The position numbers and the translations under genes were made by a program. Of a DNA stretch of 45,863 nt, positions 14,198 through 23,800 are shown in pieces. The stretch's first letter is position 1. Each line of letters begins with the position of its first letter. Under the pieces are notes generated by a model that made no database searches, had not been told where the DNA came from, and saw only the letters and a list, made by a program, of their open reading frames with translations. Source of the stretch: a virus; IMG/VR virus record IMGVR_UViG_3300021420_000059, positions 1 to 45,863 of that record, one strand, 5' to 3'.

Positions 14198-14879
14198 GAG
14201 AAAACAGTCCCCGACGAGCGAGATCATTCAGGTGTACTGCCGGCTGCGCTGGCTACGCCTCGAAGAGCCGAAGGCCTTCCAGCCCGGGCAGGCCCCGCGG
14301 TGGGAAGCGACCGGCATCCTCGACCCCTCCGACCCTAAGGGTAAGGCAGGTATTCAGGCCCTTCTGAGCGCAGCCGCCAATCTCTGCAAGTCAGAGAGCA
14401 GCTACGGCATTGTGCCGCTCGCGCTCAAGAAGCTCGGTGTCAAGTTCCTGGGCCATCCGGCCCTTGATCTGAACGATCCGGCCAACGCCGACGACCAGAT
14501 CAAGATTCCCTTCACCGACGGCGACGACAAGAAGTGGGGGAAGTACGATGGCTACAAGGGCATGTTCATCGTCGCCGCGCACAACTCCAAGAAGAAGCCC
14601 GGCATCGCCGATCAGTACGGCAAAAAGATCACGGGCGACGTGAAGAACCCGAACTACCCTTCCGACGGTTGCTACGGCTACCTCTCGGCCACGCTGTGGT
14701 TGCTGGTGGGCAAGTCGGCGGCCTCCTACGGCAACCGTGTCGGGATCAACCTGCGCGGCGTGCAGTTCGTTGCGAAGGGCGTGCCTTTCACGAGCACAGA
14801 GATTGATGCGGAGGATGAGTTCGATGCGCTGGAGGATGCAGCGCCAGCCGGTCCCGCCAAAGTGGACGACTTCGACTAA
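14190..14879 (+). CDS. DUF2815-type ssDNA-binding / recombination protein
   Basis: 229 residues from GTG 14190 (AGGAG at 14177-14181). It matches the DUF2815 pattern: an RWLRLEEPK start, K-rich segments, LWLLVGKSAASYGNRVGINLRGVQFVAKG and an acidic, flexible tail ending KVDDFD, as in SSB proteins that recruit partners through their C-terminus. Placed directly after YqaJ exonuclease, it should coat the resected strand and support annealing or replication. Confidence 0.85.
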   Translation: MSERKQSPTSEIIQVYCRLRWLRLEEPKAFQPGQAPRWEATGILDPSDPKGKAGIQALLSAAANLCKSESSYGIVPLALKKLGVKFLGHPALDLNDPANADDQIKIPFTDGDDKKWGKYDGYKGMFIVAAHNSKKKPGIADQYGKKITGDVKNPNYPSDGCYGYLSATLWLLVGKSAASYGNRVGINLRGVQFVAKGVPFTSTEIDAEDEFDALEDAAPAGPAKVDDFD

Positions 14880-14884
14880 GGCTT

Positions 14885-14960
14885 GGGCCCTCGGAGAGCA
14901 CGACTGCCAGCCCCAGAGGCAATAAGGTGGTTGTCTAAGCGTCTTGCCGAGGGCCCTTCT
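14885..14960 (+). terminator. Long hairpin between recombination and polymerase genes
   Basis: GGGCCCTCGG (14885-14894) pairs perfectly with CCGAGGGCCC (14947-14956). After a four-base bulge an inner stem, 14899-14904 with 14941-14946 (five of six pairs), closes a 36-base loop. TTCTTT follows. It could be a terminator, an attenuator or a small structured RNA. The large loop is unusual for a simple intrinsic terminator. Confidence 0.5.
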
Positions 14961-14964
14961 TTCC

Positions 14965-15174
14965 ATGCAAACCAAGAAAAGTAGCGCCACCGAGGTTGTC
15001 ACCGGTACAGCCGCCGGCCTCATCCTCGCGTGGGTCACGGGCCAGTTCCTCATCTACCCGTACTACCACGTGAAGGTCGATGCGCTCCTGAACCTCAAGC
15101 TGACGGCGTGGTTCACGATCGTGTCGATCATCCGCGGGTACGTGTGGCGCCGCTGGTTCAATAGGCTCACGTGA
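14965..15174 (+). CDS. Small membrane protein, DUF7220-like
   Basis: 69 residues from ATG 14965, nine bases past the hairpin arm. Two hydrophobic segments (VVTGTAAGLILAWVTGQFLIY and LTAWFTIVSIIRGYVW) end in a basic tail, RRWFNRL. This layout matches a small phage membrane family (DUF7220) common beside replication genes. Function unknown. Its stop overlaps the polymerase start (GTGA). Confidence 0.6.
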   Translation: MQTKKSSATEVVTGTAAGLILAWVTGQFLIYPYYHVKVDALLNLKLTAWFTIVSIIRGYVWRRWFNRLT

Positions 15175-17237
15175 AACTCACGCTTGACATCGAGACCTTC
15201 TCGCGGGTGAACCTTAAGACCGCGGGCCTCTACGCCTACGCCGAGGACGAATCGACGGACCTGCTGTGCGTGTGTTGGGCGGTGGATGACGGCCCTGTGC
15301 ATGCTTGGATTCCAAGCGCCGATCCAGAGTTTTGCCTCGGCCTGCAAGGCGAAGAGCTGTGCTTGGGCCGCGGCGAGCAGGCGCCCGTGTTCCTTGTTGA
15401 CTACATCAAGTCTGGCGGCATCATCCACGCCTGGAACGCCTCCTTCGAGCGCCGCGTCCTGAACGGCCCCGCCGGCAAGCGCTACGGTTTCCCCGAAATC
15501 TCAATCGAACAGACCCGCTGCAGCATGGCGCGCTCGCGCGCATCGTCCATGCCCGGCCGACTCGAGGATGCTGCCAATGTTCTCAACACCCCAATCAAGA
15601 AGCGCGTCGCCGGAATCAACGCCATGCGCTACCTGTGTAAGCCTCGAGCGGATGGCTCGAGGCCTACTATTGCCGAAGAAAGAGAGCGATTCCTGCAGCT
15701 TGTTCCTTACTGCGCCGACGACGTTCGTGCTGAACGATGCGTCGACGCCGTGCTGCCCGAAATGTCTCCAAAAGAGATCAAAGTTTATCACTTCGATCAA
15801 AGAGTCAATGATCGCGGCGTGCGCATTGACCTCAATTCGATCGCCGATATGGAGTTCTTGGTCGGAGCGTACAAGAAACAACTCACGGCGCGCTGCCTTG
15901 AGATTACAGGCATCTCGCCGACCCGCCCCGGGCCGCTCTCCGACTGGATCCGAAAGAACGGCTTCCCCGCGCTAGAGAACCTGCAGGCCGACAGCGTGCG
16001 CAAGGCACTCCTGACCGACCTGCCCGAGGACGTGGCGACGGTGCTGAAGATCTACAGCACCGTCAACATGAAGGCGGTCTCGAAGTTCAGTGCGATGCGC
16101 GAGGCCGTGTGCAAAGACGGGCGCATCCGCGGCATGCTGCAGTACCATGCGGCGGCCACGGGCCGCTGGTCGTCATTCATCGTGCAGCTGCACAACCTGT
16201 TCCGCTCTGTGATCGACGACCCGGATATGGCGATCGTGGCGGCACGGCAACGGGACCTCGGTCTGATCAAGATCCTGCACCCGGGCGTCGACCCGATGAA
16301 GGTCTTCGCCTCCTGCATCCGCGGCATGCTGATTCCCGATGAGGGCAAGGAGTTTGTGTTCCCCGACTTCTCAGGCGTCGAGGCGCGCTGGAACGCGTGG
16401 CTTTTCGGCGAAGAGTGGAAGATCCAGGCATACAAGGAAGGCCGCGACATGTATGTCGAGACCTACGCCCGTGCCTTCAACGTGGACCCCAAGACCGTCA
16501 CCGCCAAGCAGCGGCAGGTCGGCAAGATCCTCGAGCTCTCGATGGGCTATCAGGGCGGCGTGGGCGCCTTCGTCAAGATGGCAGCCACCGCCCGGCTGGA
16601 TCTGACCGACCTGCTGCAGGCACAGATCCCGGCGGAGATCCGCCGAGAGGCCGATGCGGCATACATGATCCGCGGCGCGGCCACCAAGCTGCCGCCCGAC
16701 ATCTGGGTCGTCTGCGAATCGCTGAAGATGCTCTGGCGTAACGCGCACCCGAAGATCGTGCAGGGCTGGTTTGACCTTGAGCGCGCGGCAAAGAAGGCCG
16801 TGGAGAACGCCGAGACGATAGTTCCCATCCCCAACGGCCGAATCCGATTCAAGCTGAAGGGCGATTGGCTGCGCATGGAGCTGCCGTCGGGACGTGTGAT
16901 CCGCTACTTCAAGCCGCGCATCGAGGATGACAAGCTCCTTTACGAGGGCGTCGACACCTATACTCGGCAGTGGGGCACAACGTCCACCTACGGCGGCAAA
17001 CTCTGCGAGAACGAAGATCAGGGCGGTTGCCGCGACCTGCTGGTGGACGCCATGCTGGCTTTCGAGGCCGAGGACCTGCCGATCGTAATGCATGTGCACG
17101 ATGAACCCGTGCTTGAGGTCCGTAAAGGCATATTGCCAGATTACGCCGTTGCGAGCATAATGTGCAAAGTTCCTGACTGGGCAGAGGGGTTTCCGATAGC
17201 GATCGAGGGCCATCGTGGGCCGAGGTACAGAAAGTGA
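15171..17237 (+). CDS. Family A DNA polymerase with 3'-5' proofreading domain
   Basis: 688 residues from GTG 15171, overlapping the previous stop. The N-terminal exonuclease domain has LTLDIETFS (start), HAWNASFERRVL and YCADDVRAE, with the metal-binding Asp/Glu residues. The polymerase domain has motif A FPDFSGVEAR (Asp399), motif B RQVGKILELSMGYQGGVGAF and motif C MHVHDEPVLE (Asp644). This is the replicative polymerase, working with the primase-helicase at 7816. All catalytic residues are present. Confidence 0.95.
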   Translation: MKLTLDIETFSRVNLKTAGLYAYAEDESTDLLCVCWAVDDGPVHAWIPSADPEFCLGLQGEELCLGRGEQAPVFLVDYIKSGGIIHAWNASFERRVLNGPAGKRYGFPEISIEQTRCSMARSRASSMPGRLEDAANVLNTPIKKRVAGINAMRYLCKPRADGSRPTIAEERERFLQLVPYCADDVRAERCVDAVLPEMSPKEIKVYHFDQRVNDRGVRIDLNSIADMEFLVGAYKKQLTARCLEITGISPTRPGPLSDWIRKNGFPALENLQADSVRKALLTDLPEDVATVLKIYSTVNMKAVSKFSAMREAVCKDGRIRGMLQYHAAATGRWSSFIVQLHNLFRSVIDDPDMAIVAARQRDLGLIKILHPGVDPMKVFASCIRGMLIPDEGKEFVFPDFSGVEARWNAWLFGEEWKIQAYKEGRDMYVETYARAFNVDPKTVTAKQRQVGKILELSMGYQGGVGAFVKMAATARLDLTDLLQAQIPAEIRREADAAYMIRGAATKLPPDIWVVCESLKMLWRNAHPKIVQGWFDLERAAKKAVENAETIVPIPNGRIRFKLKGDWLRMELPSGRVIRYFKPRIEDDKLLYEGVDTYTRQWGTTSTYGGKLCENEDQGGCRDLLVDAMLAFEAEDLPIVMHVHDEPVLEVRKGILPDYAVASIMCKVPDWAEGFPIAIEGHRGPRYRK

Positions 17238-17523
17238 TTTTCGGCTGGAGGCTGATCTCCAAGGAGCGGCTGTACGATGGGCACGTGCAGCTGGTTGGTT
17301 TGCGCGCCGCTATAAAGGCCCTGGACGCCGAAGTCACCCCGACTACCTCTTTGCTAAAATGGGACGTGTGGTCTGGATCGAATTCAAGCGCCCCCGCAAA
17401 GAGCCCACCGACCTGCAGCACATCGAAATCACCGCAATGCGATCCCACGGATTGATCGTGTATTGGCTTGATGATCTCCAAGACTTCAAAGCAATTCTCG
17501 CAGCTCACGAAGGAGCAGCTTGA
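17215..17523 (+). CDS. VRR-NUC domain nuclease
   Basis: 102 residues from GTG 17215, overlapping the polymerase end by 23 bases. It has the stand-alone VRR-NUC pattern: an N-terminal E...L.G helix, GPGRRSHPDYLFAK (Asp43), VWIEFKRP (Glu56, Lys58) and LQHIE (Gln68). VRR-NUC proteins are PD-(D/E)xK nucleases that act on branched DNA; phage copies usually sit next to a SNF2-type helicase, as here. Confidence 0.88.
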   Translation: MGRGTESDFRLEADLQGAAVRWARAAGWFARRYKGPGRRSHPDYLFAKMGRVVWIEFKRPRKEPTDLQHIEITAMRSHGLIVYWLDDLQDFKAILAAHEGAA

Positions 17524-18907
17524 TGCCATCGAATGGACGCAAGGTCGTGAGTCCGGCGGATTATGGATGGATGTGGGGACGGGCAAGACGGTCGTCCTCC
17601 TCACCGCCATCAAAAGACTCATCGAATCCTTTGCAGCACGACGCATATTGGTGGTTGGACCAAGACTCGTCGCCGAGCGCGTCTGGCACACCGAAGTTGC
17701 TGAGTGGGCCCACCTCGGAAGTCTCCGCGTGTCTCGCTGCGTTGGAACAGTGCGGCAAAGACTTAGAGCTCTTGAACAAAACGCTGACATCTATACCATC
17801 AGCCGAGACAACGTCCAGTGGCTCGAGTCCCTCTTCATCGACATCAGAGCCAAGCGTCAGATCCGCGCATTTCCTTGGGATTGTCTCGTCCTCGATGAAA
17901 GTCAAAGCTTTAAGTCCGCCTCCGCGCTTAGATCTAAGTCAGTGCGCAGGCTCCGCCGCCTCGTATCCCGCTGCTACCTCGCCACGGGTTCCCTCATGCC
18001 GAACGGCTACCGTGACGTTTGGCATCAGATGTATCTCATTGATGGTGGAGCGCGGCTGGGCAAGACTGAGACGGCGTATCTCACGACTTACTTCGACAAG
18101 GAGATGATGGATGGCATCCCGAGCTACCGCCTCAAGAAAGACGCCGCGCAAGCGATCGACAAGCTCGTCGGTGAAGTCTTCTTCGTCGTCCGTGATGCAC
18201 AACCTCCGGCACCCAGCAACTTTATCCGCGTCCAATTGGATAAAGCAGAACGATCAGCGTATGGCCGAATGGTTCGAACTTCAGTTCTTGAAGTCGCTGA
18301 TCAGACAGTTACAGCGGTCAACGCGGGGGTTCTCTGGGGAAAGCTTCTCCAGATGGCTAACGGTGCAATCTACGATTCCGCTGGAACTTGGCACGAAATA
18401 CATCGTCGAAAGCTCGACGCCCTGTGGGAGCTTCTGGAAAGTCTCCCTCGCCCGGTCCTGATCGGCTATGGCTTCGTCCACGACGTCGAGCGAATCTTTT
18501 CTGGCGCTCCGCGCGCACTGGGCCGCTTTGGAGTGCTGCGCACTGGCAAATCTCTGGACGCCTGGCGACGTGGCGAAATTGACTACGGTGTTATCCACCC
18601 CGCCAGCGCCGGACACGGTCTTAATGACCTTTACGTTTCGGGCGCGGAGAACCTCGTGTGGTTTGGCTTCACCTCAAATCGTGAGTTCTATGACCAGCTT
18701 AACGGACGAATCACCGGCGGGCATCGACGCACTGGAAGAAAAGTTTGCATCCATCATCTCGTCACTGAGGGCACAGTTGACGAAGATGCCCAGGACATGC
18801 TAGCGTTCAAGGGCGACAGTCAGGTCGCAGCACAGATTCGGGTGGCGCAGCGATTACGGGAGGTGGCGTATGAAGGGGGACAAACCGGCATGGGCTCGGC
18901 TCGCTGA
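17471..18907 (+). CDS. SNF2/DEAD-type superfamily 2 helicase
   Basis: 478 residues from ATG 17471, overlapping the VRR-NUC gene. Motif I is GLWMDVGTGKT (30-40), motif II LVLDESQSFK (Asp142, Glu143), motif III LATGSLMPNG, and the second RecA domain has VIHPASAGHGLNDL and QLNGRITGGHRRTGRKV (motif VI arginines). It is a DNA-dependent ATPase; paired with VRR-NUC it probably handles branched or stalled replication intermediates. Much of the gene uses less GC-rich codons than its neighbours. Confidence 0.9.
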   Translation: MISKTSKQFSQLTKEQLDAIEWTQGRESGGLWMDVGTGKTVVLLTAIKRLIESFAARRILVVGPRLVAERVWHTEVAEWAHLGSLRVSRCVGTVRQRLRALEQNADIYTISRDNVQWLESLFIDIRAKRQIRAFPWDCLVLDESQSFKSASALRSKSVRRLRRLVSRCYLATGSLMPNGYRDVWHQMYLIDGGARLGKTETAYLTTYFDKEMMDGIPSYRLKKDAAQAIDKLVGEVFFVVRDAQPPAPSNFIRVQLDKAERSAYGRMVRTSVLEVADQTVTAVNAGVLWGKLLQMANGAIYDSAGTWHEIHRRKLDALWELLESLPRPVLIGYGFVHDVERIFSGAPRALGRFGVLRTGKSLDAWRRGEIDYGVIHPASAGHGLNDLYVSGAENLVWFGFTSNREFYDQLNGRITGGHRRTGRKVCIHHLVTEGTVDEDAQDMLAFKGDSQVAAQIRVAQRLREVAYEGGQTGMGSAR

Positions 18908-19094
18908 GCAGGCCGCCAACTGGAAGCCTCTTCCTTACCGAGCTGAGTCAGACGTCGATCGAGACTTGAATCCGCGCCGCAAGGCGCAGCAGATCGGCAC
19001 CGGTTTCTTCGAGTGGCCCCTCTGGCGGGCCTTCCCTACTTGGCCCCAGCACCTCGAGCGCGCCGCGCTGACACGCGGGACCGCTACCGCCTGA
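18870..19094 (+). CDS. Small unknown protein ending the plus-strand block
   Basis: 74 residues from ATG 18870 with GGGAGGTGG just upstream, overlapping the helicase end by 38 bases. It is polar with several Trp residues (WARLAEQAANWKPLPY, WPLWRAFPTWP). No family recognised. Its last 11 bases overlap the 3' end of the convergent minus-strand zincin gene, marking the switch from early to late blocks. Confidence 0.55.
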   Translation: MKGDKPAWARLAEQAANWKPLPYRAESDVDRDLNPRRKAQQIGTGFFEWPLWRAFPTWPQHLERAALTRGTATA

Positions 19095-19590
19095 CGATCC
19101 GTTTCAGCTTGGCGAGCGAGTTCGACGTGCCGGGGTCCGCGTAGCGGACCTTCCACGCGGCGCAGACCGCGCGCATGCCCACCACCGGGATGACCCGGCA
19201 CGTATCAAGGATGGACATGTGACAGGCCATGAACTCCGGCCCGTGCGCTTCCTGTTCTTCTGAGGCGCCATCGCTCAACTTAAAATGGATGTGGTGCGCG
19301 AGCTCGTGCGTGACGGTGAGAATATCCCACGCAGTGCCCTTGTGCGGGTTGAAGGTAATCGTGTCCTCATGCCATTCCGCGGCCCAGCGGCCAAGATTTT
19401 TCCACACGATCTTCGGCTTTGATACGCCGTAGTTTTTGCAGATGCTGGCGGTCAAGGCGTTGATCAGCGGCTTCGTCAGCGTCATGTAGTTGCGCGCGCC
19501 AATCGCCTCGTTCTCCATCCGGTACACGCGGTACTGCTGCGGATCGGACTTCGGACTGCGTTTGATCGCGTATTGGTAGCGCGCGGCCAT
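19084..19590 (-). CDS. Zinc metallopeptidase-like (SprT/zincin) protein
   Basis: 168 residues from ATG 19590. The motif VTHELAHHIH (93-102) is a zincin HExxH; HGPEFMACHM (116-125), with preceding EEQEAHG, supplies the downstream ligand region as in SprT-like domains. No signal peptide is visible. It is the last gene of the late operon, right after the lysis genes, and its partner is unknown. It may process a virion or host protein, or be a fold-only relative. Confidence 0.75.
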   Translation of the reverse strand: MAARYQYAIKRSPKSDPQQYRVYRMENEAIGARNYMTLTKPLINALTASICKNYGVSKPKIVWKNLGRWAAEWHEDTITFNPHKGTAWDILTVTHELAHHIHFKLSDGASEEQEAHGPEFMACHMSILDTCRVIPVVGMRAVCAAWKVRYADPGTSNSLAKLKRIVRR

Positions 19591-19591
19591 G

Positions 19592-19822
19592 CTATTTGTT
19601 CCGGCGGCGAACCGGCTGCTGCAACAAAAGCTTCAACAGGTCGGCATGGTTGTCGGCCATCTTGGTACGGATTTCCGTCTGGCCCTCAAATACCTTGCCG
19701 AGCACGTCGGTGAGCTGCTTGTAGCGGTCGTCGTCCTGCTTGACGTGGGCCTTGTAGACCCAGCCGACGACTGCGGCGAAGGCGGCGATCATGCCGTGGG
19801 GAGTGTAGTCTGCGATGCTCAT
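19592..19822 (-). CDS. Small membrane-anchored helical protein of the lysis cassette
   Basis: 76 residues from ATG 19822, four-base overlap with the preceding gene. One N-terminal hydrophobic segment (MIAAFAAVVGWVYKAHV, 11-27) is followed by a charged helix (KQDDDRYKQLTDVLGKVFEG...) and a basic tail QQPVRRRNK. The layout could fit a holin partner or spanin-like accessory, but it is short for an Rz protein. Confidence 0.6.
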   Translation of the reverse strand: MSIADYTPHGMIAAFAAVVGWVYKAHVKQDDDRYKQLTDVLGKVFEGQTEIRTKMADNHADLLKLLLQQPVRRRNK

Positions 19823-19995
19823 TGGATGTCCGCCCGTTTTTGGTCGTAGACGCGGATCCCATGCCAGAGAACAGCGAGGCTACAGAAGGTTGTGTAGTTG
19901 AGATCGCTCGGGTGCTTCCACAAGTAAACGCCCGCCGTAACCACGAAAAGCAGAATGAACCAGTCGGTCAAGTCGAAAGTGAGGAACTTCTTCAC
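19819..19995 (-). CDS. Holin candidate (58 residues)
   Basis: GTG 19995 overlaps the endolysin stop (GTGA). The product has a short charged N-terminus (MKKFLTFDLTD) and two hydrophobic segments (WFILLFVVTAGVYLW, TTFCSLAVLWHGIRVY), ending RVYDQKRADIQ. Size, two spans and position directly after the lytic transglycosylase fit a class II holin. No sequence-level match is claimed. Confidence 0.6.
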   Translation of the reverse strand: MKKFLTFDLTDWFILLFVVTAGVYLWKHPSDLNYTTFCSLAVLWHGIRVYDQKRADIQ

Positions 19996-20459
19996 CGGGC
20001 CGCTCCCTGCACCAGCCGGTGGTAGTTCCCGTAGAACTGCTGCTGAGTCGCCGCCCCCGCGGGCGTGTTGTAGTGCGCCTTGTAGTACGCCCACAATCCA
20101 TTTAGATCGGTCGCTGCTGGCAAACTGCCGGGCGCGCGCAAATAGTGAATGCGGCACATCGCCACTGCCAGCGCGTCGTTGTTCACCAGATCCGCCGCCA
20201 CCATCAGGCCCGGGACTAGCCCCCGAATCTGCGCCGAGAGCTCGGTCTTGTACGCTAGGAAGTTCGTCCATATGTCGTTGAAGTCCTCTGGTTCCATCTG
20301 GAAAATGCCTAGCGCCGGGCCATTCACCTGCTGTCGGTATACTCCCAGAAGGGATTCCTGCGCGCAAGTCGCGCACAGGAGCTCCTCCGCGTCGGCCGAG
20401 TACAGGCCGAGCGGAGTGAGCGTACTCTGGATCAAAGCCCGAAGAGGTTGAATATCCAT
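19992..20459 (-). CDS. Lytic transglycosylase-type endolysin
   Basis: 155 residues from ATG 20459; a longer frame to 20522 runs into the previous gene. LCATCAQESLLGVYRQ places the catalytic Glu at residue 35, and VNGPALGIFQMEPEDF (46-60) is the GxxQ...P motif of soluble lytic transglycosylase (SLT) lysozyme-fold enzymes. It would cleave the glycan strands of the cell wall at lysis. There is no signal peptide, so it needs the holin encoded next. Confidence 0.8.
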   Translation of the reverse strand: MDIQPLRALIQSTLTPLGLYSADAEELLCATCAQESLLGVYRQQVNGPALGIFQMEPEDFNDIWTNFLAYKTELSAQIRGLVPGLMVAADLVNNDALAVAMCRIHYLRAPGSLPAATDLNGLWAYYKAHYNTPAGAATQQQFYGNYHRLVQGAAR

Positions 20460-20472
20460 CGCAGCAGCGTCC

Positions 20473-20802
20473 TCACGCAACGGAGAGGACAGGGGCGGTA
20501 GGGACCGCGAGTATCTGGACACCGACTTCGTCAGACACCAGCGAGGCGCCGGCCGCGTTGGACAGTGTCGCCACGATGTAGCTCACGCCTTGCGGCAGGC
20601 CCACGTCGGCCAGCGGCACGAGGATCGAACCGGCGGCTTCGCCCGCAGTGACGAGCGCTGCGGGTACAGCGACGCTGTTCGGATACGGGCCGCCGGAGAC
20701 GGTGCCGTACTCGAGGGTGGCCGCCGTGACGTCCTGCGCCGCCATTGCGGTGCTGACGAGCGTGAAGCCGACTTTGGGGTTCAGTACAATCGGGGTTGCC
20801 AT
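20473..20802 (-). CDS. Small beta-rich protein (109 residues)
   Basis: ATG 20802, just after the giant virion protein gene. All-beta Val/Ala/Gly-rich sequence with alternating strands (FTLVSTAMAAQDVTAATLEYG, GVSYIVATLSN), resembling a fibronectin type III- or Ig-like domain. It is probably a minor virion or decoration protein. Unknown family. Confidence 0.6.
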   Translation of the reverse strand: MATPIVLNPKVGFTLVSTAMAAQDVTAATLEYGTVSGGPYPNSVAVPAALVTAGEAAGSILVPLADVGLPQGVSYIVATLSNAAGASLVSDEVGVQILAVPTAPVLSVA

Positions 20803-20803
20803 G

Positions 20804-23800
20804 TTAGTACTCCTGCTCTAGGTGTTCGTTGCCCTTCGCTACGTTGACGCCGGCCTGCGCCGTGGCCGCGTTGCGCGCCTTGCTCATCGCTCCGTGCGCT
20901 AAATTCTTGCCGATCGCCATGCCGGGATTGGCCTTGTTGAAGGCGTCGATACTCGGCTGGAGGCGGTCCATCTCTTTTTGGTCGCCGTTCAGCATCGCCG
21001 TCTCAAATTGGTTGGTCAGCGGATTATGCCGATCAGTGATGTCCTTGTCGATGTTCTTGATCGCGCTGTTGCGCGCGTAGGCATCCGCCATCTTCTGCGG
21101 CGTGAAGCCCACGCTCTGCAGAAAGAGATCCCTGTTGGTGATCTGATCCTTCGGCACCACGGGCTCTCCGGACATGTTGTTCGCGCCCTGCGTCGCGTAG
21201 CGCACGCTCTTGGCTAGCGCGGCCGCTTCCGGCGGCAGCATGTGCTCGAGCCCGCGTTCGGTGTTTCCCGTGCGCATCATGTCGATGCCGGCCGCCGCGT
21301 TCGTCGGGATGGCCGCGATCGGTCCGAGCAATTGCCCAAGGCCGTCCAGCATCTGCGCGGACGTGCTCTCTTCGCGACTCGGCGGCCTGTACCAAAGATC
21401 ATTGTAGCTCGCGCCGCCCGAGAGCGAGGCACCGCTTATGGCGCCTACCGGGCCGGTCATAATCGCATCGCCGGCGGTCTCTCCCAACGCATCGTTCAAA
21501 TGCTTGTGGAGTGCAGCGGTCATGTCGTAGGGCTGATCCTGGCTGCCCATTACCGTGTTCATGACTTTCTCGGCGATCCAATACAACGGCATGCCTGTGA
21601 CGCCTGCGAACATCGACATGCGCCCGATAAGACCGCCGAACGCAACTGCCGCGTCCTTGCGTGCTTGCGGGTCTGTCTCGGAAGCCGTCATGTCGCGGAA
21701 CTCGCGCGCGAGTCGGTACGTCACGCCCAAGGAGTACTGCTTGAAGAGACCGATGACCTTGGCGGTGTCGTTCTGCAGGTAGCGCGGACGATTGGCGTTC
21801 GTGTAGTCGAAGTGACTGTCCCACGTGATCTGTCGTGCGAGCTTCGCGGCATCCGCATGCCCCATGTCCGCCTGCCGTCCGAGCCGGTACGCGGCCAGAT
21901 GCGTCGTCATGCGGTTGTGGTTCTCCATTGCGTTGAAGAGAAAGCCGGCTGCCTTGGCGAACGCGGCATACGGGCCGTGGCCGATGGGGCCGCCTTGACC
22001 GCCGGAGGCCAGCATCTGGGTGTTGTTGTTGCTGAACACGCCCATGTCGGAGGCCTCATCGTGCGCGCGGCGCTCATCGCCTCGCAGCGTATCACCGAGG
22101 GATCCGTAGGACTTGGCCCACTGGCCGGTGGCCCGGCTGAGTTCCTTGCTGGCGCCGAGCCAGTTGAAGTGCTTCGCCAGCATCGGAGCTGCCAGCATGG
22201 GGTTCTGGGAGAAGATTCGGAAGGCCGTGGCCGGGGCTGCCCCCAAATACCAAGTGAAACCGAACTTCGTGAGGTTGGAGGCCAGCTGGCTCGCCCGCGG
22301 GTTCTTGATCCACTCGTACCGATCCTTGAGCTCGCGGGCCAGCTCCGGAGCCCAGCGGCCATCGGTCTGCGCGTTCTTGTCATCCGGGTTCTGCGCCGCC
22401 TTTTGCTCAAGCGCACGGGCATCCTGCTCGGCCCCGGAGAGCTTGCTCTCAAGCTGGTGGCCGTACTCGAGGCGCGCCAGCTGGTGCGCGCCGTGGAAGG
22501 AGTTGTAGGCAAAGGCGCGCAGCGAGTCTTGGGAATATCCCAGACGACCGACGCGGGAGATCATGTGCTTGCGCATGCTCATCTCAGGCATCGCGCGCAG
22601 GTACTGCTGCCAGATTTCCTTCTCGAGATCGCCCGAAGGGTCGGCGTCGTGGGCGAGGCCCATGACGTTGCGGACGAAGTCGGGGTCGATACGCTCCATC
22701 ATGGAATTCGTGTCCATGCGCTTGCCGCCATCAACGTCGAGCCCCTGCTTGCGCATCTCGGCCATCCATGCCTTCTGCTGGGCCCCGCTTTCGAACCGGG
22801 AGAAGGCTTTGGTGTTGCCGTTCTCGTCCTTGGCGTTAGCCCACAGGTCCCCAAAGCGCTGCAGCGGGAAGTACGGGCCCTTGACGGTATTCGACTCGAA
22901 GGACTTGCGTAGCTCCGCCATGAGGTTCTTCTTCGTCTCCCCGTCCGCATCGGTCTGCTCGATACGCGCCTTCAGGGCGTCGTAGACCTGCGAGCGCTTC
23001 TGCGCATAGTTGTCGCGCACCCGATTGTAGAGTTCCTTGCCCTTGTCATCGAGCTTGTTGTTGTAGTCGTCCTGCAATGATTTGTGCATCGCGCGCTGAT
23101 ACTTCTCGTCGCGGGCCGCCTCCGGATTCGCCGCGCGATCAGCAGCCGTGTATCGCTCTTCGTACGGTTTGGAGGGATCATGCCCGGCCATTGTGGAGGC
23201 AGTCATGAGGTCGCTTAAGGTGTGCCCGCGATCATCCTGCTTCGCGTTCCACTGCGACCACTCCTTGGCGAGGGCCGTGTCTCGCGTGTGCATCTGACCC
23301 TTGCGGCCTTCCATCGCGTCATGCGCGTCGATGAAGCCATGCAGGTTCGGCATCTTGTCCGCTGACATGAAGTCCGGCAGGTTCCGCAACCCGATGGCGC
23401 CGAGCACTTTGCGCGGCGCGTTGTCACGGAAGTCGCTCAGCGCTCCCTTCACGGATCGTATGAAGCCCGGGTTATAGTTCGCCTGCTCTTCCATCGTGCG
23501 GCCGAACTTGTGGCCCACCGCTAGCGGGTGGTCCGGGGCGTAGTGGTCTTCCATGTTCTTGTCGTCATTGTCCAGCGAGAAGCGCGCACCGCCGGAGGCC
23601 TTGTACTCCGCGCCGTCGCGCGCCGCCTTCAGGGGTTCCGCGCCGCTGACGTGGGCCTGCGCCTGCCGGATGAGGCGGGCGATGTCGTTGTCATTCCAGT
23701 GCTTCACGAGGCCGAGCTTGCGCAGGCCGCCCCGGACCGCGTCCGTGATGCGCTGCCAGTGCGAAGGATCGCGGTCCGGCACCGGCAGGTCCCCGTGCAC

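Noticed and set aside
11026-17237. Possible 2-aminoadenine (Z-genome) system from a dNTP hydrolase plus family A polymerase
   Set aside because: No PurZ-like adenylosuccinate synthetase is present, and the hydrolase call is itself tentative.
21242-22912. 556-codon plus-strand frame opposite the giant virion protein gene
   Set aside because: It is antisense to a well-supported protein, has no family-like residues and is Arg/Val/Leu-rich as expected from the complement of GC-rich coding sequence.
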